Shown here in pieces: positions 20,932 through 35,436 of a stretch of 63,193 nucleotides of DNA. The notes under the pieces are model-generated. The model had not been told where the DNA came from, ran no database searches, and was given only the letters and a program-made list of their open reading frames with translations. The translations under genes and the position numbers were made by a program. The stretch is from an uncultured Pelagibacteraceae bacterium (GTDB lineage Bacteria; Pseudomonadota; Alphaproteobacteria; Pelagibacterales; Pelagibacteraceae): NCBI GenBank assembly GCA_902545035.1, contig CACCEJ010000006.1:1-63193 (forward strand), given 5' to 3'. Position 1 is the first letter of the stretch. Each line of letters begins with the position of its first letter.

Positions 20932-23818
20932 AAACCTTTTTTATAATCTCTTCTTGTTCTACCATATGCCTTTTTGCATAGCCAGTTGCGGGAGATGCAT
21001 CAGGATTTCTTCCTATATAAGAAATTTTATTATTTTTAGCTTTAATAGTTTCTAATGTCCATTGAATATAATCTCTCACTGAAAACCATGCTCCCATATT
21101 TTTTGGTTCTTCTTGGCACCAATAAAATTTAGCATTATTTGCATAAGGCTTAAGCTCTTTGACTAAGCTTTTTACGGGAAAAGGATATAATTGTTCTATT
21201 CTAAACAAGATCACATCGTCTCTTTTAATTTTTTCTCTAGCAGCTAATAAGTCAAAATAAACTTTTCCAGAACAAAGAATAACTTTTTTAATTTCATCAG
21301 ATTTTTTCAATTTTATAAAATTTTTAGTATCTTTATTTAGTGCGTGGTCCCATAGAATTCGGTGAAATGAAGTTTGCTTATTAAAATCCTCAATACTTGA
21401 AACACAATATTTGTTTCTTAAAAGTGACTTTGGCGTCATTAAAACTAAAGGTTTTCTAAAGTCACGATGAACTTGTCTTCTAAGAGCATGAAAGTAATTA
21501 GCTGGTGTTGTGCAATTCATCACTTGAAGATTATCATTAGCACACAACTGTAAAAATCTTTCTAATCTTGCAGATGAATGCTCGGGACCCTGACCTTCAT
21601 ATCCATGAGGTAATAACATTACTAAACCAGAGGCTCGCTGCCATTTTCTTTCACCTGAAGATATAAATTGATCTATTATAACTTGTGCTCCATTAGCAAA
21701 ATCACCAAATTGAGCTTCCCAGATTGTTAATGTATTAGGCTCAACTAAACTATAACCATACTCAAAACCAAGAACTGCTAACTCCGATAAGAAACTATCT
21801 ACAATTTCGAATTTCTTTTGATTTTTTGAAATACTATTTAAAGGTATATATCTGGTGTTATCTAATTGATTACGTAAAACTGAATGCCTTTGACTAAAAG
21901 TTCCTCTTCCAGAGTCTTGACCTACAAACCTTACTGGGAAACCCTCTTCTAACAATGAACCAAAAGCTAGTGCTTCTGCTGATGACCAATCAATATTATA
22001 ACCTTGATTAATTGTTTTTTTTCTGTTTTGAAATATTTTAGTAATTGTCTTATGAACATTAATTTCATTAGGAATTATATTTATTTTATCTGAGATATTT
22101 CTCAATAAATCAGGGTCTGCACCTGTAATACCCTTTTTATCTTTCCCTTTTTTAGGCTTGTAACTCGACCAAGCTCCTTCAAACCATTCTATTTTTGGTT
22201 TATAATCTTTTGCAGTTTTAAATTGATCATCTAACAAAGTTTTAAATTTATTAATTTGATTATTTAAATCATTTTCTGAGATTAAATCCTCATCTATAAG
22301 TTTTGATCCATAAATTTTTGCCGTGGAAGGATGTGACCTTATTTTTTTGTACATTAGAGGTTGAGTAAAAGAGGGCTCATCTCCCTCATTATGTCCAAAT
22401 CTTCTATAACAAACTAAATCTAAAACCACGTCTCGATTGAATTTAAGCCTGAACTCTGTTGCAATTCTTGATCCATAAACTACAGCCTCTGGATCATCAC
22501 CGTTAACGTGAATTATTGGCGCTTCAACCATTTTAGCAATATCTGATGGGTGAGGTGAAGATCTTGCAAATCTTGGACTAGTTGTAAATCCAATTTGATT
22601 ATTTACAATTATATGAATTGTTCCACCGGTATTATGCCCTGGTAAACCAGACATGGCAAAACATTCAGCTACTACACCCTGTCCAGCAAAAGCAGCATCT
22701 CCATGTATTAAAATTGGAATAACCTTATTTCTTTTTACATCCTTGTGAAAAAATTGTTTTGCTCTAGTTTGACCTAAGACAACTGGATTGACTGCTTCTA
22801 AATGTGAAGGATTGTCAGTAAGACTTACATGAACTACATTTCCATCAAATTCTCTATCGGAAGATGCTCCCAAATGATATTTCACATCACCGGCGCTATC
22901 TTCCTCTGTATTATTAATTTCACCAGCAAACTCGTTAAATATTCTTTTGTATGATTTTTGTAAAACATTAGCTAAAACATTTAGTCTTCCCCTGTGGGAC
23001 ATTCCAATTTTAACTTCTTTAATATTTGACTGACCGCCAATTTTAATTATTTGCTCTAACGCAGGTATCAAACTTTCACCACCATCAAGACCAAATCTTT
23101 TTGATCCCACATATTTTGTGTGTAAGAATTTTTCAAAACCCTCAGCTTGTATTAATTTGTTTAAGATTGCATTTTTTCCATTTACTGTAAATTTCAATGC
23201 ATTTTCATCTTTTTCAACTCTATCACGAAACCATTTTCTCTCTGTTGGATTTGAAATATGCATATATTCATAACCAATATTTCCACAATAAATTTTTCTT
23301 AATACAGATAAAATTTCTTTTATGTTAGAATATTTTTTATTTAAGACACCATCTAAGTAAATTTTTTTACTATAATCATCTTTTTTAAATCCATAATTTT
23401 CAGGATGTAGTTCGTCAAGATACTCACTTTCTCTAATTTCTAATGGATCAACTTTCGATAATAAATGACCACGCTGTCTATAAGCTCTAATCAAAGAGAC
23501 TGCTTTAATAGAATTACTGTTACTTGAAACTATATCGTTTTGATCTATTTCTTTATTTTCACTTTCTAGAATCTCAATTTTATTTTCAAATATTTTACTC
23601 TCATCAATTTTATTTTTTCTTGGACTCCAAGATGGTCCATTAACCTCTTTAACGATTGAATTAATATCATCGCCAATATCAATAAAATATTTTTTCCAAC
23701 TCTCAGGTAAATTTGGATCATTGTTTACATACTTCACATACATTTGTTCTATAAATGCACTATTTGATTTGTTTAGAAATGAAGTTTTTTTGTATTCTAA
23801 ATTTTTAGATGATGGCAT
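20918..23818 (-). CDS. sucA: 2-oxoglutarate dehydrogenase E1
   Basis: The thiamine diphosphate-dependent decarboxylase of the TCA cycle. The 966-residue protein has the N-terminal E2-binding segment with [24 protein letters not shown] split over residues 22-46, the [11 protein letters not shown] block near 270, the ThDP/Mg region [11 protein letters not shown] near 360, and C-terminal [20 protein letters not shown] near 720. It lies between sucCD and sucB; a 33-base gap separates it from sucD. Confidence 0.97.
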   Translation of the reverse strand: MPSSKNLEYKKTSFLNKSNSAFIEQMYVKYVNNDPNLPESWKKYFIDIGDDINSIVKEVNGPSWSPRKNKIDESKIFENKIEILESENKEIDQNDIVSSNSNSIKAVSLIRAYRQRGHLLSKVDPLEIRESEYLDELHPENYGFKKDDYSKKIYLDGVLNKKYSNIKEILSVLRKIYCGNIGYEYMHISNPTERKWFRDRVEKDENALKFTVNGKNAILNKLIQAEGFEKFLHTKYVGSKRFGLDGGESLIPALEQIIKIGGQSNIKEVKIGMSHRGRLNVLANVLQKSYKRIFNEFAGEINNTEEDSAGDVKYHLGASSDREFDGNVVHVSLTDNPSHLEAVNPVVLGQTRAKQFFHKDVKRNKVIPILIHGDAAFAGQGVVAECFAMSGLPGHNTGGTIHIIVNNQIGFTTSPRFARSSPHPSDIAKMVEAPIIHVNGDDPEAVVYGSRIATEFRLKFNRDVVLDLVCYRRFGHNEGDEPSFTQPLMYKKIRSHPSTAKIYGSKLIDEDLISENDLNNQINKFKTLLDDQFKTAKDYKPKIEWFEGAWSSYKPKKGKDKKGITGADPDLLRNISDKINIIPNEINVHKTITKIFQNRKKTINQGYNIDWSSAEALAFGSLLEEGFPVRFVGQDSGRGTFSQRHSVLRNQLDNTRYIPLNSISKNQKKFEIVDSFLSELAVLGFEYGYSLVEPNTLTIWEAQFGDFANGAQVIIDQFISSGERKWQRASGLVMLLPHGYEGQGPEHSSARLERFLQLCANDNLQVMNCTTPANYFHALRRQVHRDFRKPLVLMTPKSLLRNKYCVSSIEDFNKQTSFHRILWDHALNKDTKNFIKLKKSDEIKKVILCSGKVYFDLLAAREKIKRDDVILFRIEQLYPFPVKSLVKELKPYANNAKFYWCQEEPKNMGAWFSVRDYIQWTLETIKAKNNKISYIGRNPDASPATGYAKRHMVEQEEIIKKVFDDE

Positions 23819-23851
23819 TTTTAAATATAATTATACACGAATAAGGTGTTA

Positions 23852-24727
23852 TCAATTAGACAATTTATTCAATAGAGTTATTCCAATTTCAGATGGTGAT
23901 TTTGCCATTGTAATACCAGATTTTTCCATAATTTTAATTTTTTCATCAGCATTACCTTTTCCCCCTGATATTATTGCACCAGCATGACCCATTCGTCTAC
24001 CAGGTGGTGCTGTAATTCCAGCTACAAATCCAACCATTGGTTTTTTTATCTTATGATTTTTTATAAATTCAGCAGCTTCTTCTTCGGCGGTACCTCCGAT
24101 CTCACCAATCATGACTATAGACTCAGTTTTTTCATCATTTAAAAACAGATCTAGGCAATCAATAAAATTTGTACCATTTATTGGATCTCCACCTATTCCT
24201 ATACATGTAGATTGACCGAGGCCATTTTCTGAGGTTTGGGCTACAGCCTCGTAAGTTAATGTTCCTGACCTAGAAACAATTCCTACTGTTCCTTTTTTAT
24301 GAATATTTCCAGGCATAATTCCAATTTTACATTCATCAGGAGTTATTATACCTGGACAGTTGGGACCAATAAGTCTCGATTTAGAGTTCGAAAGTCTTCT
24401 TTTTACTTTAAGCATGTCTAAAACTGGAATTCCCTCACTTATACATACAATCAATTCTATAGATGAATCAATTGCCTCTATAATTGCTGAAGCTGCAAAC
24501 TTTGCAGGAACATAAATCATTGTCGCATTTGCACCTGTCTGATCTTTAGCTTCTTTTACAGTATTAAATACTGGTCTTTCCAAATGAATTTGACCTCCTT
24601 TTTTAGGAGTAACTCCACCAACCAAGTTAGTTCCATACTTAATAGATTGTTCAGAATGAAAAGTTCCATGAGCGCCAGTGAAACCTTGACAAATTACTTT
24701 TGTATCCTTGTTAATTAAAACTGACAT
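23852..24727 (-). CDS. sucD: Succinyl-CoA synthetase alpha subunit
   Basis: It makes ATP (or GTP) and succinate from succinyl-CoA in the TCA cycle. The CoA-binding N-terminal Rossmann fold has [12 protein letters not shown] near 13-24. The phosphorylated histidine lies in [16 protein letters not shown] near 250-265. The 291 residues are normal. The start overlaps the sucC stop by one base, so alpha and beta subunits are coupled. Confidence 0.97.
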   Translation of the reverse strand: MSVLINKDTKVICQGFTGAHGTFHSEQSIKYGTNLVGGVTPKKGGQIHLERPVFNTVKEAKDQTGANATMIYVPAKFAASAIIEAIDSSIELIVCISEGIPVLDMLKVKRRLSNSKSRLIGPNCPGIITPDECKIGIMPGNIHKKGTVGIVSRSGTLTYEAVAQTSENGLGQSTCIGIGGDPINGTNFIDCLDLFLNDEKTESIVMIGEIGGTAEEEAAEFIKNHKIKKPMVGFVAGITAPPGRRMGHAGAIISGGKGNADEKIKIMEKSGITMAKSPSEIGITLLNKLSN

Positions 24728-25887
24728 TATTTAATTGCCTCAACAATTTTTTTTGCTGCATCGGATAAATCATTTGCAGAAATAATCTCTAATCCAGAAT
24801 TATCTAAAATTTCTTTTCCCTCTTTGAAATTTGTGCCTGCTAGTCTAACTACTAAAGGAACTTTAATTTTAATTTCTTTTGCTGCATCTACAACACCTTG
24901 TGCAAGTACATCACATCTCATAATTCCTCCAAAAATATTTATTAGTATTCCTTTTACATTTTTGTCAGATAAGATAATTTTAAATGCTGCTGAAACTTTT
25001 TCTTTAGAGGCACCTCCACCTACATCTAAAAAATTTGCAGGCTCTTCTCCATATAATTTAATAATATCCATGGTGGCCATTGCTAATCCAGCACCATTTA
25101 CCATACATCCTATATTTCCGTCCAATTTAATGTATGCAAGATCGTGTTTGCTTGCTTCAATCTCAGTTTCTTCTTCTTCATTAAAATCTCTTAGTTTCTG
25201 AATTTCTGGATGTTTAAATAATGCATTTTCGTCAAAAGTCATCTTTGCATCCAAACATACAATTTTGTTTTTTTTGGTTAAAATGAGTGGATTTATCTCT
25301 ACTAAATTTGCATCTGTATCAATGAACATTTTGTAAATTGATTTTATTAAATTGATTGCTTGCTTACTTGCATCGTTGTCTAAATTAAAAATTTTAATAA
25401 TTTTGTTACAGTCTTCCTCTGAAATACTTTCATTAAAATCTACTTTAGTAGTGATTATTTTATCTGGTGATTTTTCAGCAACTTCCTCAATATTCATTCC
25501 ACCCTGATCGCTGGAAATAAATGCAATTTTCGCAGAAGCTCTATCAACAAGACAAGACAGATAGAATTCTTTTTCTATTTCTGATGCAGTTTCAACATAT
25601 AATCTTTTCACCTCTCTTCCTGAGGGTCCAGTTTGATGGGTAACCAATGTTTTACCAAATAATTTTTTCGCTTCCTCTTCCAAAATAGCAATATTATCAA
25701 CAATTTTTACTCCTCCAGCCTTTCCTCTACCTCCTGCATGAATTTGAGCTTTTAATACATACTTATCGGCTTTGAGATTTTTTACTTTTTCAATTAATTC
25801 ATTTACATTAAGAGCATAAACGCCCTCGGGTACAACCGCGCCATACTTTTTAAGTATTTCTTTTGCCTGGTGCTCGTGGATATTCAT
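24727..25887 (-). CDS. sucC: Succinyl-CoA synthetase beta subunit
   Basis: The ATP-grasp subunit of succinyl-CoA synthetase. [16 protein letters not shown] is the standard opening, and [16 protein letters not shown] near 45-60 forms nucleotide contacts. LVEINPL near 200, [18 protein letters not shown] near 256 and the IFGGIMRCD turn near 320 are all present in 386 residues. The gene directly abuts mdh (mdh stop 25888-25890). Confidence 0.97.
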   Translation of the reverse strand: MNIHEHQAKEILKKYGAVVPEGVYALNVNELIEKVKNLKADKYVLKAQIHAGGRGKAGGVKIVDNIAILEEEAKKLFGKTLVTHQTGPSGREVKRLYVETASEIEKEFYLSCLVDRASAKIAFISSDQGGMNIEEVAEKSPDKIITTKVDFNESISEEDCNKIIKIFNLDNDASKQAINLIKSIYKMFIDTDANLVEINPLILTKKNKIVCLDAKMTFDENALFKHPEIQKLRDFNEEEETEIEASKHDLAYIKLDGNIGCMVNGAGLAMATMDIIKLYGEEPANFLDVGGGASKEKVSAAFKIILSDKNVKGILINIFGGIMRCDVLAQGVVDAAKEIKIKVPLVVRLAGTNFKEGKEILDNSGLEIISANDLSDAAKKIVEAIK

Positions 25888-28348
<2,461 letters not shown>

Positions 28349-28372
28349 GATTGAAATTATTTAATTAAGTAA

Positions 28373-29143
28373 TCAAGCTGTTGCAAGCATTTTCTTTATC
28401 TCTGCAATAGCTTTTGCAGGATTTAGGCCTTTAGGGCAAGCATTTGTACAATTCAAGATAGTATGACATCTATAAAGTTTAAGTTCGTCAGCAACTTTTT
28501 TAAGTCTTTCTTTTCTGTCCTCGTCTCTACTATCAATTATCCATCTGTAAGCTTGAAGTAAAACTGCAGGACCCAAATATTTTTCACCATTCCACCAATA
28601 ACTTGGGCAAGATGTTGAACAGCATGCACACATTATACACTCATATAAACCATCTAATTTTGCTCTATCCTCTTTTGTCTGAATGTTTTCTTTGTCATTT
28701 ATTTTTGTTGTTTTTAGCCAAGGTTCAACTGACTCGTATTGTTTGTAAAGAGTGCTTAGGTCTCCAATTAAATCTTTTAAGACTTTTAAATGTGGTAATG
28801 GATAAATATCGATATCTCCATCTAATTCAGAATGAGATTTGGTGCACGCTAGACCATTCTTTCCATTCATATTCATTGCACATGACCCACATACACCATG
28901 AGCACATGATCTTCTATATGCAATAGATGGATCAATTTCATTTTTGATTTTATTCAAAATATCTAAAACTTTAGAAGAGCAATTATTCATATCAACTTCA
29001 TAAGTATCAATTCTTGGATTTTCATTTTTAGATGGATCCCATCTATAAACATTTACTTTTCTTATATTTTTTGATCCTGTTTTGTCTTTGTAATATTGAC
29101 CTTTTTTTATTTTTGAATTTGACGGTAAATTAAACTGTACCAT
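28373..29143 (-). CDS. sdhB: Succinate dehydrogenase iron-sulfur subunit
   Basis: It passes electrons from SdhA to quinone through three clusters. The cysteine patterns are all present: [2Fe-2S] in [22 protein letters not shown] split over about 88-109, [4Fe-4S] in [12 protein letters not shown] near 169-180, and [3Fe-4S] in [17 protein letters not shown] near 228-244. The His after the first Cys of the third cluster, which helps the quinone site, is conserved. The 256 residues are normal. It starts one base inside the sdhA stop region. Confidence 0.96.
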   Translation of the reverse strand: MVQFNLPSNSKIKKGQYYKDKTGSKNIRKVNVYRWDPSKNENPRIDTYEVDMNNCSSKVLDILNKIKNEIDPSIAYRRSCAHGVCGSCAMNMNGKNGLACTKSHSELDGDIDIYPLPHLKVLKDLIGDLSTLYKQYESVEPWLKTTKINDKENIQTKEDRAKLDGLYECIMCACCSTSCPSYWWNGEKYLGPAVLLQAYRWIIDSRDEDRKERLKKVADELKLYRCHTILNCTNACPKGLNPAKAIAEIKKMLATA

Positions 29144-30918
29144 TAATATACTCTTTCCTGAGGAGGAAAATATTGTACATCATTAGTTAGTGTTGATCTA
29201 TGAACTGGTCTATAATTTATTTTTGTTTTAGAGCCATTACACCATGAGAGAGTATGTTGCATATAATTTTCATCATCTCTTTTCGGAAAGTCTTCTCTTG
29301 CATGTGCTCCTCTACTTTCTTTTCTATGATAAGCTGAGTCCATAGTAGTAATCGCTTGTCTAATTAAGTTATCGAATTCTAAAGTTTCGACTAGATCTGT
29401 ATTAAATATTAATGATTTATCTTTAACAGATAAAGATTCCATACCCTCAAAAGGTTTTCTTATTTCATCAACACCTTCCTTTAATGTCTTTTCACTTCTA
29501 AATACTGCACATTTAGACTGCATCGTTTTTTGCATTGATAGTCTGAGTTCAGATGTAGGGTTAGAACCTTGAGAGTTTCTAAGTTTATCAAATCTATCTA
29601 AACATCTATCAGTCTCACTTTTATCGATTTCGTCATGTTTCATTCCTGGTTTTACAAGCTCTGCTGCCCTTTTTGCAGCTGCTCTTCCAAAAACTACAAG
29701 ATCAATTAATGAGTTTGACCCCAATCTATTAGCACCATGAACAGATACACATGCAGCTTCTCCGATAGCCATTAAACCAGGAACAGTTTTCTCCGATCCA
29801 TTAACTGTAAGAACTTCGGCCTTATAGTTTGTTGGTATTCCTCCCATGTTGTAATGCACAGTTGGAACAACTGGTATAGGCTCCTTAGTTACGTCAACGT
29901 TAGCAAATAATTTAGAAGCTTCAGAAATACCTGGTAATCTTTCTTCAATAACTTTAGGGTCTAAGTGATCTATATGAAGATGAACATGATCTTGTTCTTT
30001 TCCTATACCTCTACCTTCATTTATTTCTACCGCAATTGATCTACTCACTACGTCTCTTGATGCTAAATCTTTTGCTTTTGGTGCGTAACGCTCCATAAAT
30101 CTTTCACCTTTTGAATTTACTAAATAACCTCCTTCACCTCTAACACCTTCTGAAATTAAAGTTCCATGGCCGTATATGCCAGTAGGGTGAAATTGTACAA
30201 ATTCCATATCTTGTAAAGGTAAACCAGCTCTTAAAACCATCGCATTACCATCTCCAGTACAAGTATGAGCAGAAGTAGCTGAGTAATATACTTTTCCATA
30301 TCCTCCTGTTGCAATAATTGTAATGTGAGATCTAAATCTGTGTATAGTTCCATCGTTAAGGTTCCAAGCAATTAAACCTTTGCATGCTCCATCTTTCATT
30401 ATTAAATCTAAAGCAAAGTATTCAATAAAAAATTGTGTATTGTGCTTCAGGGCTTGACCATACAAAGTGTGAAGTATTGCATGACCTGTTCTATCAGCAG
30501 CCGCACATGTTCTCTGGACTGTCTCATTCCCATAGTTTTTTGTCATACCTCCAAAAGGTCTTTGATAGATTTTTCCATCCTCTGTTCTACTAAATGGAAC
30601 TCCATACTTTTCTAATTCTAGCACCGCTGCTGGAGCCTCTTTACATAAATATTCTATTGAGTCCTGGTCGCCCAACCAATCTGCACCTTTAACTGTATCA
30701 TACATGTGCCATCTCCAGTCATCCTCACCCATATTTCCTAACGCTGCAGAAATACCTCCTTGTGCAGCAGAAGTATGACTTCTTGTAGGAAATACTTTTG
30801 ACACACAGGCTGTTCTTAGACCAGCTTCACTTAGGCCAACTGCAGCTCTTAAACCTGAGCCACCAGCACCCAAGACAACTACATCATATTCATGATCAAT
30901 TATTTTGTACGAACTCAT
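29143..30918 (-). CDS. sdhA: Succinate dehydrogenase flavoprotein subunit
   Basis: SdhA oxidises succinate at a covalently bound [16 protein letters not shown] near 17-29 binds FAD, and [14 protein letters not shown] near 47-60 holds the flavin-linked His. HPTGIYGHG near 245 and [19 protein letters not shown] near 395 form the active site. The C-terminal REDFPKRDD is typical. The length, 591 residues, is normal. It is in the order sdhC-D-A-B. Confidence 0.97.
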   Translation of the reverse strand: MSSYKIIDHEYDVVVLGAGGSGLRAAVGLSEAGLRTACVSKVFPTRSHTSAAQGGISAALGNMGEDDWRWHMYDTVKGADWLGDQDSIEYLCKEAPAAVLELEKYGVPFSRTEDGKIYQRPFGGMTKNYGNETVQRTCAAADRTGHAILHTLYGQALKHNTQFFIEYFALDLIMKDGACKGLIAWNLNDGTIHRFRSHITIIATGGYGKVYYSATSAHTCTGDGNAMVLRAGLPLQDMEFVQFHPTGIYGHGTLISEGVRGEGGYLVNSKGERFMERYAPKAKDLASRDVVSRSIAVEINEGRGIGKEQDHVHLHIDHLDPKVIEERLPGISEASKLFANVDVTKEPIPVVPTVHYNMGGIPTNYKAEVLTVNGSEKTVPGLMAIGEAACVSVHGANRLGSNSLIDLVVFGRAAAKRAAELVKPGMKHDEIDKSETDRCLDRFDKLRNSQGSNPTSELRLSMQKTMQSKCAVFRSEKTLKEGVDEIRKPFEGMESLSVKDKSLIFNTDLVETLEFDNLIRQAITTMDSAYHRKESRGAHAREDFPKRDDENYMQHTLSWCNGSKTKINYRPVHRSTLTNDVQYFPPQERVY

Positions 30919-30920
30919 AA

Positions 30921-31244
30921 CTATAAATTAAATACTAAGATAATTATTAATAATGGAAATACTATAGCAAAGATATTTAAGGTTTTATTTGCGGCATTTT
31001 TGATATTTTTGTCTTCAATATAATCTTCAAAAACCTCGCTTATGCTCAGTGCAGAGAAAAAATATGCAAAAATCAAAAACATGCTAAATAATAACTTGGA
31101 TGGCTGTGAAGATATAAATGTTAGAACCTCATTATAGCCTTTGTCATAAATAGAAGCCAAACTCATTGCAAACCATATCATTAAAGGTATTAAAATTGCA
31201 GAACTTACTTTTAAAAATAACCATTTCTTAGTTACAGATCCCAT
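30921..31244 (-). CDS. sdhD: Succinate dehydrogenase membrane anchor SdhD, lacking the heme His
   Basis: A 107-residue protein with three predicted membrane helices (about 9-32, 49-70, 88-106). The quinone-site pair Asp74-Tyr75 in VFEDYIED matches the conserved DY of SdhD (E. coli D82/Y83). Eleven residues before the Asp, where E. coli has the heme b ligand H71, there is Phe63. The whole protein contains no histidine. Identity is assured by position between sdhC and sdhA and by the DY motif. The missing ligand suggests a complex II without normal bis-His heme b. Confidence 0.88.
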   Translation of the reverse strand: MGSVTKKWLFLKVSSAILIPLMIWFAMSLASIYDKGYNEVLTFISSQPSKLLFSMFLIFAYFFSALSISEVFEDYIEDKNIKNAANKTLNIFAIVFPLLIIILVFNL

Positions 31245-31627
31245 TAAATTATTAACCTTCCGATAGTGTATATTGAAACTGATATAGGAAAAGAGCCAAT
31301 CAAAACAATCAATCCAGATATTTTTGTAGTTTTGGGTTCAAAACCATATCCTAAGTCCATCACCAAATGCCTTATCTCACTTAGAACTTGAAATGTGAAA
31401 GACCAGATTATTCCAATACAAATAAATTTACCGAAAAAAGAAGACAAAAAAGAACTTGTTTGTTCATAATAACCCTCACCTAATAATAATGAAGCTATCC
31501 ATAAACCTATTAAAGTAATAGCAAAAAAATTTATAATACCAGTTATCCGATGCGATATTGAAACCAATGAGGAAATGTGCCAGTTATAAATCTGTATATG
31601 TGGTGATATTGGATTTTTATCTTCCAT
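31244..31627 (-). CDS. sdhC: Succinate dehydrogenase cytochrome b556-type subunit SdhC, heme His replaced
   Basis: A 127-residue three-helix membrane anchor. SISHRITG (Ser23, His26, Arg27) carries the quinone-site Ser and Arg equivalent to E. coli S27 and R31. The second helix aligns without gaps to E. coli SdhC from SSFFGKFI to IRHLVMDLGYG. In this alignment the axial heme ligand H84 becomes Gln80, and the following Gly becomes Glu84, while the later His (H91 in E. coli) is kept as His87. The start lies inside the end of asd (11-base overlap). Confidence 0.9.
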   Translation of the reverse strand: MEDKNPISPHIQIYNWHISSLVSISHRITGIINFFAITLIGLWIASLLLGEGYYEQTSSFLSSFFGKFICIGIIWSFTFQVLSEIRHLVMDLGYGFEPKTTKISGLIVLIGSFPISVSIYTIGRLII

Positions 31628-32627
31628 AAAAATCTTCTTCTATTAAAGCTTCAGCAATTTCAACAGCATTAAGTGCAGCACCTTTTAATAAATTATCTGA
31701 TACTATCCACATATTAATTGAATTAGGTTGTGAAGAGTCATCACGAATTCTTGATATGAATGTTTCAAATTTATCTTCAGCTTCAACTGGAGTAATGTAC
31801 CCACCATCTTTATGTTCATCAACTACTTTACATCCTGGAGATGATGATAAAACAGTTTTGACCTCTTCTAAGTTATGTTTCTTGTTAAATTCTACATTCA
31901 CACTTATTGAGTGAGATACGAGAACAGGAATTCTTACACAAGTAGAGGTAATGTTAATTTTATTATCTAAAATTTTTTTCACTTCATCATGATTTTTTTG
32001 CTCCTCTTTTGTACTTCCGTTTTCAAGAAAGCTATCGATATGTGGTATTGCATTGAAAGCTATCTGTTTAGTAAAATTTTTAGACTGAACATTTTTATTT
32101 TCTAATACTTCTTTTGTTTGAGATATCAGTTCATCCATGCCAGCTTTTCCTGCACCTGATACTGATTGGTAAGTTGATGCAACTATTCTTTTAACATTAT
32201 ATAAATCGTGTAAAGGTTTAAGAGCTACAACTATTGGAATTACAGAACAATTAGCATTTGCTATAATATTTTTATTTTTAAATTTTGGTAATTCTTTTGA
32301 ATTTACTTCAGGTACAATTAAAGGTATTTCAGGATCTTTTCTAAAAAATTTTGAATTATCTATAACAATTGTTTTTTCAGCAGCTATTGGCGCCCATTTT
32401 TCAGCTATTGCTGATCCAGCTGCAAAAAATGCTATTTTTACTTTTGAAAAATCAAACTCCTCTAAGTTTATTACTGTATGTTCTTTGCCTAAAAAATGTA
32501 TTTTTTTTCCAGCACTATTTGGGGAAGCAACTAAGTAAGCTTCTGTTACAGGAAAATTTTTTTTTTCCAAAACTTCAATTAATTTTCGACCTACGTTTCC
32601 AGTTGCACCAACTATTGCTATATTCAT
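31617..32627 (-). CDS. asd: Aspartate-semialdehyde dehydrogenase
   Basis: It reduces aspartyl phosphate to aspartate semialdehyde, supplying lysine (dapF is also in the window), threonine and methionine. The 336-residue protein has GATGNVGRKLIEVL at 7-20, SGxGxxG-like SVSGAGKAGMDEL near 155-167, the catalytic Cys in NANCSVIPIV near 125, and the active His in CVRIPVLVSHSISV near 237. In many alphaproteobacteria asd is near leuB; here dmdABC is inserted between them. Confidence 0.95.
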   Translation of the reverse strand: MNIAIVGATGNVGRKLIEVLEKKNFPVTEAYLVASPNSAGKKIHFLGKEHTVINLEEFDFSKVKIAFFAAGSAIAEKWAPIAAEKTIVIDNSKFFRKDPEIPLIVPEVNSKELPKFKNKNIIANANCSVIPIVVALKPLHDLYNVKRIVASTYQSVSGAGKAGMDELISQTKEVLENKNVQSKNFTKQIAFNAIPHIDSFLENGSTKEEQKNHDEVKKILDNKINITSTCVRIPVLVSHSISVNVEFNKKHNLEEVKTVLSSSPGCKVVDEHKDGGYITPVEAEDKFETFISRIRDDSSQPNSINMWIVSDNLLKGAALNAVEIAEALIEEDFYGR

Positions 32628-32645
32628 GATATTTAGAGTTTTATA

Positions 32646-33755
32646 CTAAATGAAAGGTAAATCACAAACTTTTCCATCAAAATGATTACCATTTATATTG
32701 ATTTTGAAGGATTTCGACTCCTCAAAGTGAGGTTTATTTATCATTGCAATTCCAATAACTTGGCCGAATGTTGGATTATAACATCCGGATCTTAATTCTC
32801 CAATTACTTGATTATTTTCATCAATTAAATCCATTGAACCAGTAACATTTATTTCCTTAGTATCAATTTTCACTCCCATCAATTTTTTTTTAATTCCTTC
32901 TGATTTTATTTTCTTTAATTTTTCTTTCCCTAAAAAATCTACGTCACTGTCAATATTGATATATTTATCAAATCCACATTCATATGGATTGTCTCCATTG
33001 TCCATGTCATTACCATGTGAAAGCAAACCACTCTCAATACGTTCAATTAAATTTGGCCCACCTGGTTTAATATTAAATTCTTTACCAATTTCAAAAAGGT
33101 GATCATATAGTTTTAAACCTGACTCGTTGTGTTCCATATAAATTTCATAGCCACCTTGTTTAGACCATCCAGATTTTGCAATAAGATGTTTATCTCCGCC
33201 AAATTCAAAATAATCAAAGCCAAAAAATTTTAAATTTACAATTTTTTCTCCAAAAACTTTTTCCATTAATTGGAATGATTTTGGTCCTTGCACTGCCATT
33301 ATGTCAACATCAGGTTCAGAAATTTTTACATCAAATTTGTTTCCAATCGCTAATCCTTTGGCAAATAGAATTACATCTGAATCAGCTAAAGAAATCCACC
33401 ATCTATTTTCATTTAGTCTTAAGACTACAGGATCATTTATTAAACCAGCATTATCATCAATTATTGGGCAGTAGTAACATCTTCCATCTTTAGATTTTGA
33501 TAAATCTCTACATGTCATTAATTGAACTAATTTTGCAGAATCTTTACCAGAAATTTCAACCTGTCTTTCAGCAGCAACATCCCAAATTTGAACATGTTCT
33601 TTCAAGTGATGATAAGCATCTTCTACAGAACCAAATGCTGCTGGCAACAACATATGATTATAAATGGTGTAAGCAGTCACACCTTGTTTCTCAATTCTAG
33701 AGGTATACGGTGTTCCCCTTAGTCTTCTTGATTTTGCTATTAAAAAGTTTTTCAT
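32646..33755 (-). CDS. dmdA: Dimethylsulfoniopropionate demethylase DmdA
   Basis: DmdA moves a methyl group from DMSP to tetrahydrofolate, giving methylmercaptopropionate and 5-methyl-THF. The 369-residue GcvT-fold protein matches the remembered Pelagibacter DmdA in length and in blocks such as [63 protein letters not shown] and the C-terminal VCDLPFI. True GcvT proteins lack these blocks. It is followed by asd and preceded by dmdB and dmdC. DMSP supplies both carbon and reduced sulfur to SAR11 cells, which cannot use sulfate. Confidence 0.94.
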   Translation of the reverse strand: MKNFLIAKSRRLRGTPYTSRIEKQGVTAYTIYNHMLLPAAFGSVEDAYHHLKEHVQIWDVAAERQVEISGKDSAKLVQLMTCRDLSKSKDGRCYYCPIIDDNAGLINDPVVLRLNENRWWISLADSDVILFAKGLAIGNKFDVKISEPDVDIMAVQGPKSFQLMEKVFGEKIVNLKFFGFDYFEFGGDKHLIAKSGWSKQGGYEIYMEHNESGLKLYDHLFEIGKEFNIKPGGPNLIERIESGLLSHGNDMDNGDNPYECGFDKYINIDSDVDFLGKEKLKKIKSEGIKKKLMGVKIDTKEINVTGSMDLIDENNQVIGELRSGCYNPTFGQVIGIAMINKPHFEESKSFKININGNHFDGKVCDLPFI

Positions 33756-33806
33756 TTATTTTTCCGCATTACTGTCATCTTATTCCAATTTTGTAAAGAA
33801 ACTATA

Positions 33807-35435
33807 TTAGCTAAGCTCTTTAGCTTGTTTTCTTAATTCAAACTTTTGAATTTTACCCGTTGATGTCTTTGGCAATGGAGCAAATACTACTTTCTTTGGA
33901 AGTTTAAACCCAGCGAGAGTTTCTCTACAAAAAGTAATAATTTCCTCCTCTGTGCTAGATTTCCCTTCTATCAACTCCACAAAGGCACATGGAGTTTCTC
34001 CCCATTTCTCATCAGGCTTTGCCACCACTGCTGCTAGAGATACTGCAGGGTGTTTTGATATTGTATTTTCGATTTCAATAGATGAAATATTTTCTCCACC
34101 AGATATAATAATATCTTTAGACCTATCCTGAATTTTTATGTAACCACTTGGATGAGTTACAGCTAAATCTCCTGAATGAAACCATCCACCTTCCATAGAT
34201 TTTTCTGTTGCCTCTTTATCTTTAAAATAGCCTTTCATTACAACATTGCCTCTAATCATTATTTCACCCATAGTTTTTCCGTCATGAGGTATTGGTTTCA
34301 TAGTTTCTGGGTCCATGACAACAACACCCTCCGTGTTTGGATATCTCACACCTTGTCTAGCCTTGATTTCATTTTGATTGTCTTGATCTAATCCATCCCA
34401 CTCGACATTCCATGCACATTGTAAAATATGACCATAAGTTTCCGTTAAACCATAAACATGCATTACTTCAAATCCAAGTTTTTTCATTTTTTCAAAAATT
34501 ATACTAGGGGGAGGAGCACCTGCAGTTAACACGTAAACTTTTCTTTTTAATTCTTTTTGTTGATCTTTTGGAGCATTAGCCAGCATATTTAAAACAATAG
34601 GAGCACCTCCAAAATGAGTCACTTCATATTTATCTATCAACTCAAATATTTTTTTAACATCAATGTTTCTTAAACATATGACTCTTCCATGTATCATTGA
34701 CATTGTCCAAGGATAGCACCATCCATTACAATGAAACATTGGAACTGTGTATAAAAAGTTTAATTTATTAGGCATGTTCCATGCAACAGCACTTCCGGTT
34801 GCCATTAAATATGATCCTCTATGATGATAAACTACTCCTTTTGGATTCCCTGTTGTTCCTGATGTATATCCTAAAGCAATTGCCTGCCACTCATCTTTGG
34901 GTAATTTCCAAATATAGTCCTCATCACCTGTATTTAGAAAATCTTCATATTCCAGAGAACCTATTGCTTTAGAGTTTTTTAAATTCGCATCTTTATCGTC
35001 AATATCAATTATTTTGATTTCTTGATTCACATCTTCTAAAGCTTTTTTAATTACATCATGAAATTGTCTATCAACTATTAATACCTTTGCCTCACTATGA
35101 TTTAAGATGTAACTTATTGTCTTAGAGTCAAGTCTTGTATTAATTGCATTTATTACTGCACCAACCATTGGAATAGAATAATGGGCCTCAAAAATTTCTG
35201 GAGTGTTAAACGCTAAAACAGATACTGTGTCACCAGTTTTAATTCCAATCTTGTCTAGTGCACTGGCAAACTTCACACATCTTTTATAAACTTCGCTCCA
35301 AGTATATTTTCTACTCTCATAAACCACAGCCTCATAATTTGGGTAAATATCTTTTGCCCTCTCTAAAAACGATAAAGGCGTTAATGGAACATAATTAGCA
35401 TCATTTTTATCCAAATTTGTCTCATAATGGTTCAT
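33807..35435 (-). CDS. dmdB: Methylmercaptopropionate-CoA ligase, DmdB
   Basis: This is an ANL-family acyl-CoA synthetase that activates 3-methylmercaptopropionate with ATP and CoA. The 542 residues include the P-loop-like YTSGTTGNPKGVVYHHRG near 188-205, YGLTETYG near 333, the HSGDLAV motif near 421, and the C-terminal lysine in KTSTGKIQKFELR. The substrate is inferred from the neighbours: it is one base from dmdC and followed by dmdA. Without that context it would only be called a medium-chain acyl-CoA synthetase. Confidence 0.88.
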   Translation of the reverse strand: MNHYETNLDKNDANYVPLTPLSFLERAKDIYPNYEAVVYESRKYTWSEVYKRCVKFASALDKIGIKTGDTVSVLAFNTPEIFEAHYSIPMVGAVINAINTRLDSKTISYILNHSEAKVLIVDRQFHDVIKKALEDVNQEIKIIDIDDKDANLKNSKAIGSLEYEDFLNTGDEDYIWKLPKDEWQAIALGYTSGTTGNPKGVVYHHRGSYLMATGSAVAWNMPNKLNFLYTVPMFHCNGWCYPWTMSMIHGRVICLRNIDVKKIFELIDKYEVTHFGGAPIVLNMLANAPKDQQKELKRKVYVLTAGAPPPSIIFEKMKKLGFEVMHVYGLTETYGHILQCAWNVEWDGLDQDNQNEIKARQGVRYPNTEGVVVMDPETMKPIPHDGKTMGEIMIRGNVVMKGYFKDKEATEKSMEGGWFHSGDLAVTHPSGYIKIQDRSKDIIISGGENISSIEIENTISKHPAVSLAAVVAKPDEKWGETPCAFVELIEGKSSTEEEIITFCRETLAGFKLPKKVVFAPLPKTSTGKIQKFELRKQAKELS

Positions 35436-35436
35436 G

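Noticed and set aside
20534-21055. 173-codon plus-strand frame opposite sucB and sucA
   Set aside because: It mirrors conserved codons on the other strand; serine-rich composition is typical of such mirror frames.
28603-28926. 107-codon plus-strand frame opposite sdhB
   Set aside because: Its His/Leu/Cys-rich text is the reverse of the cluster-binding codons of sdhB, not a protein.
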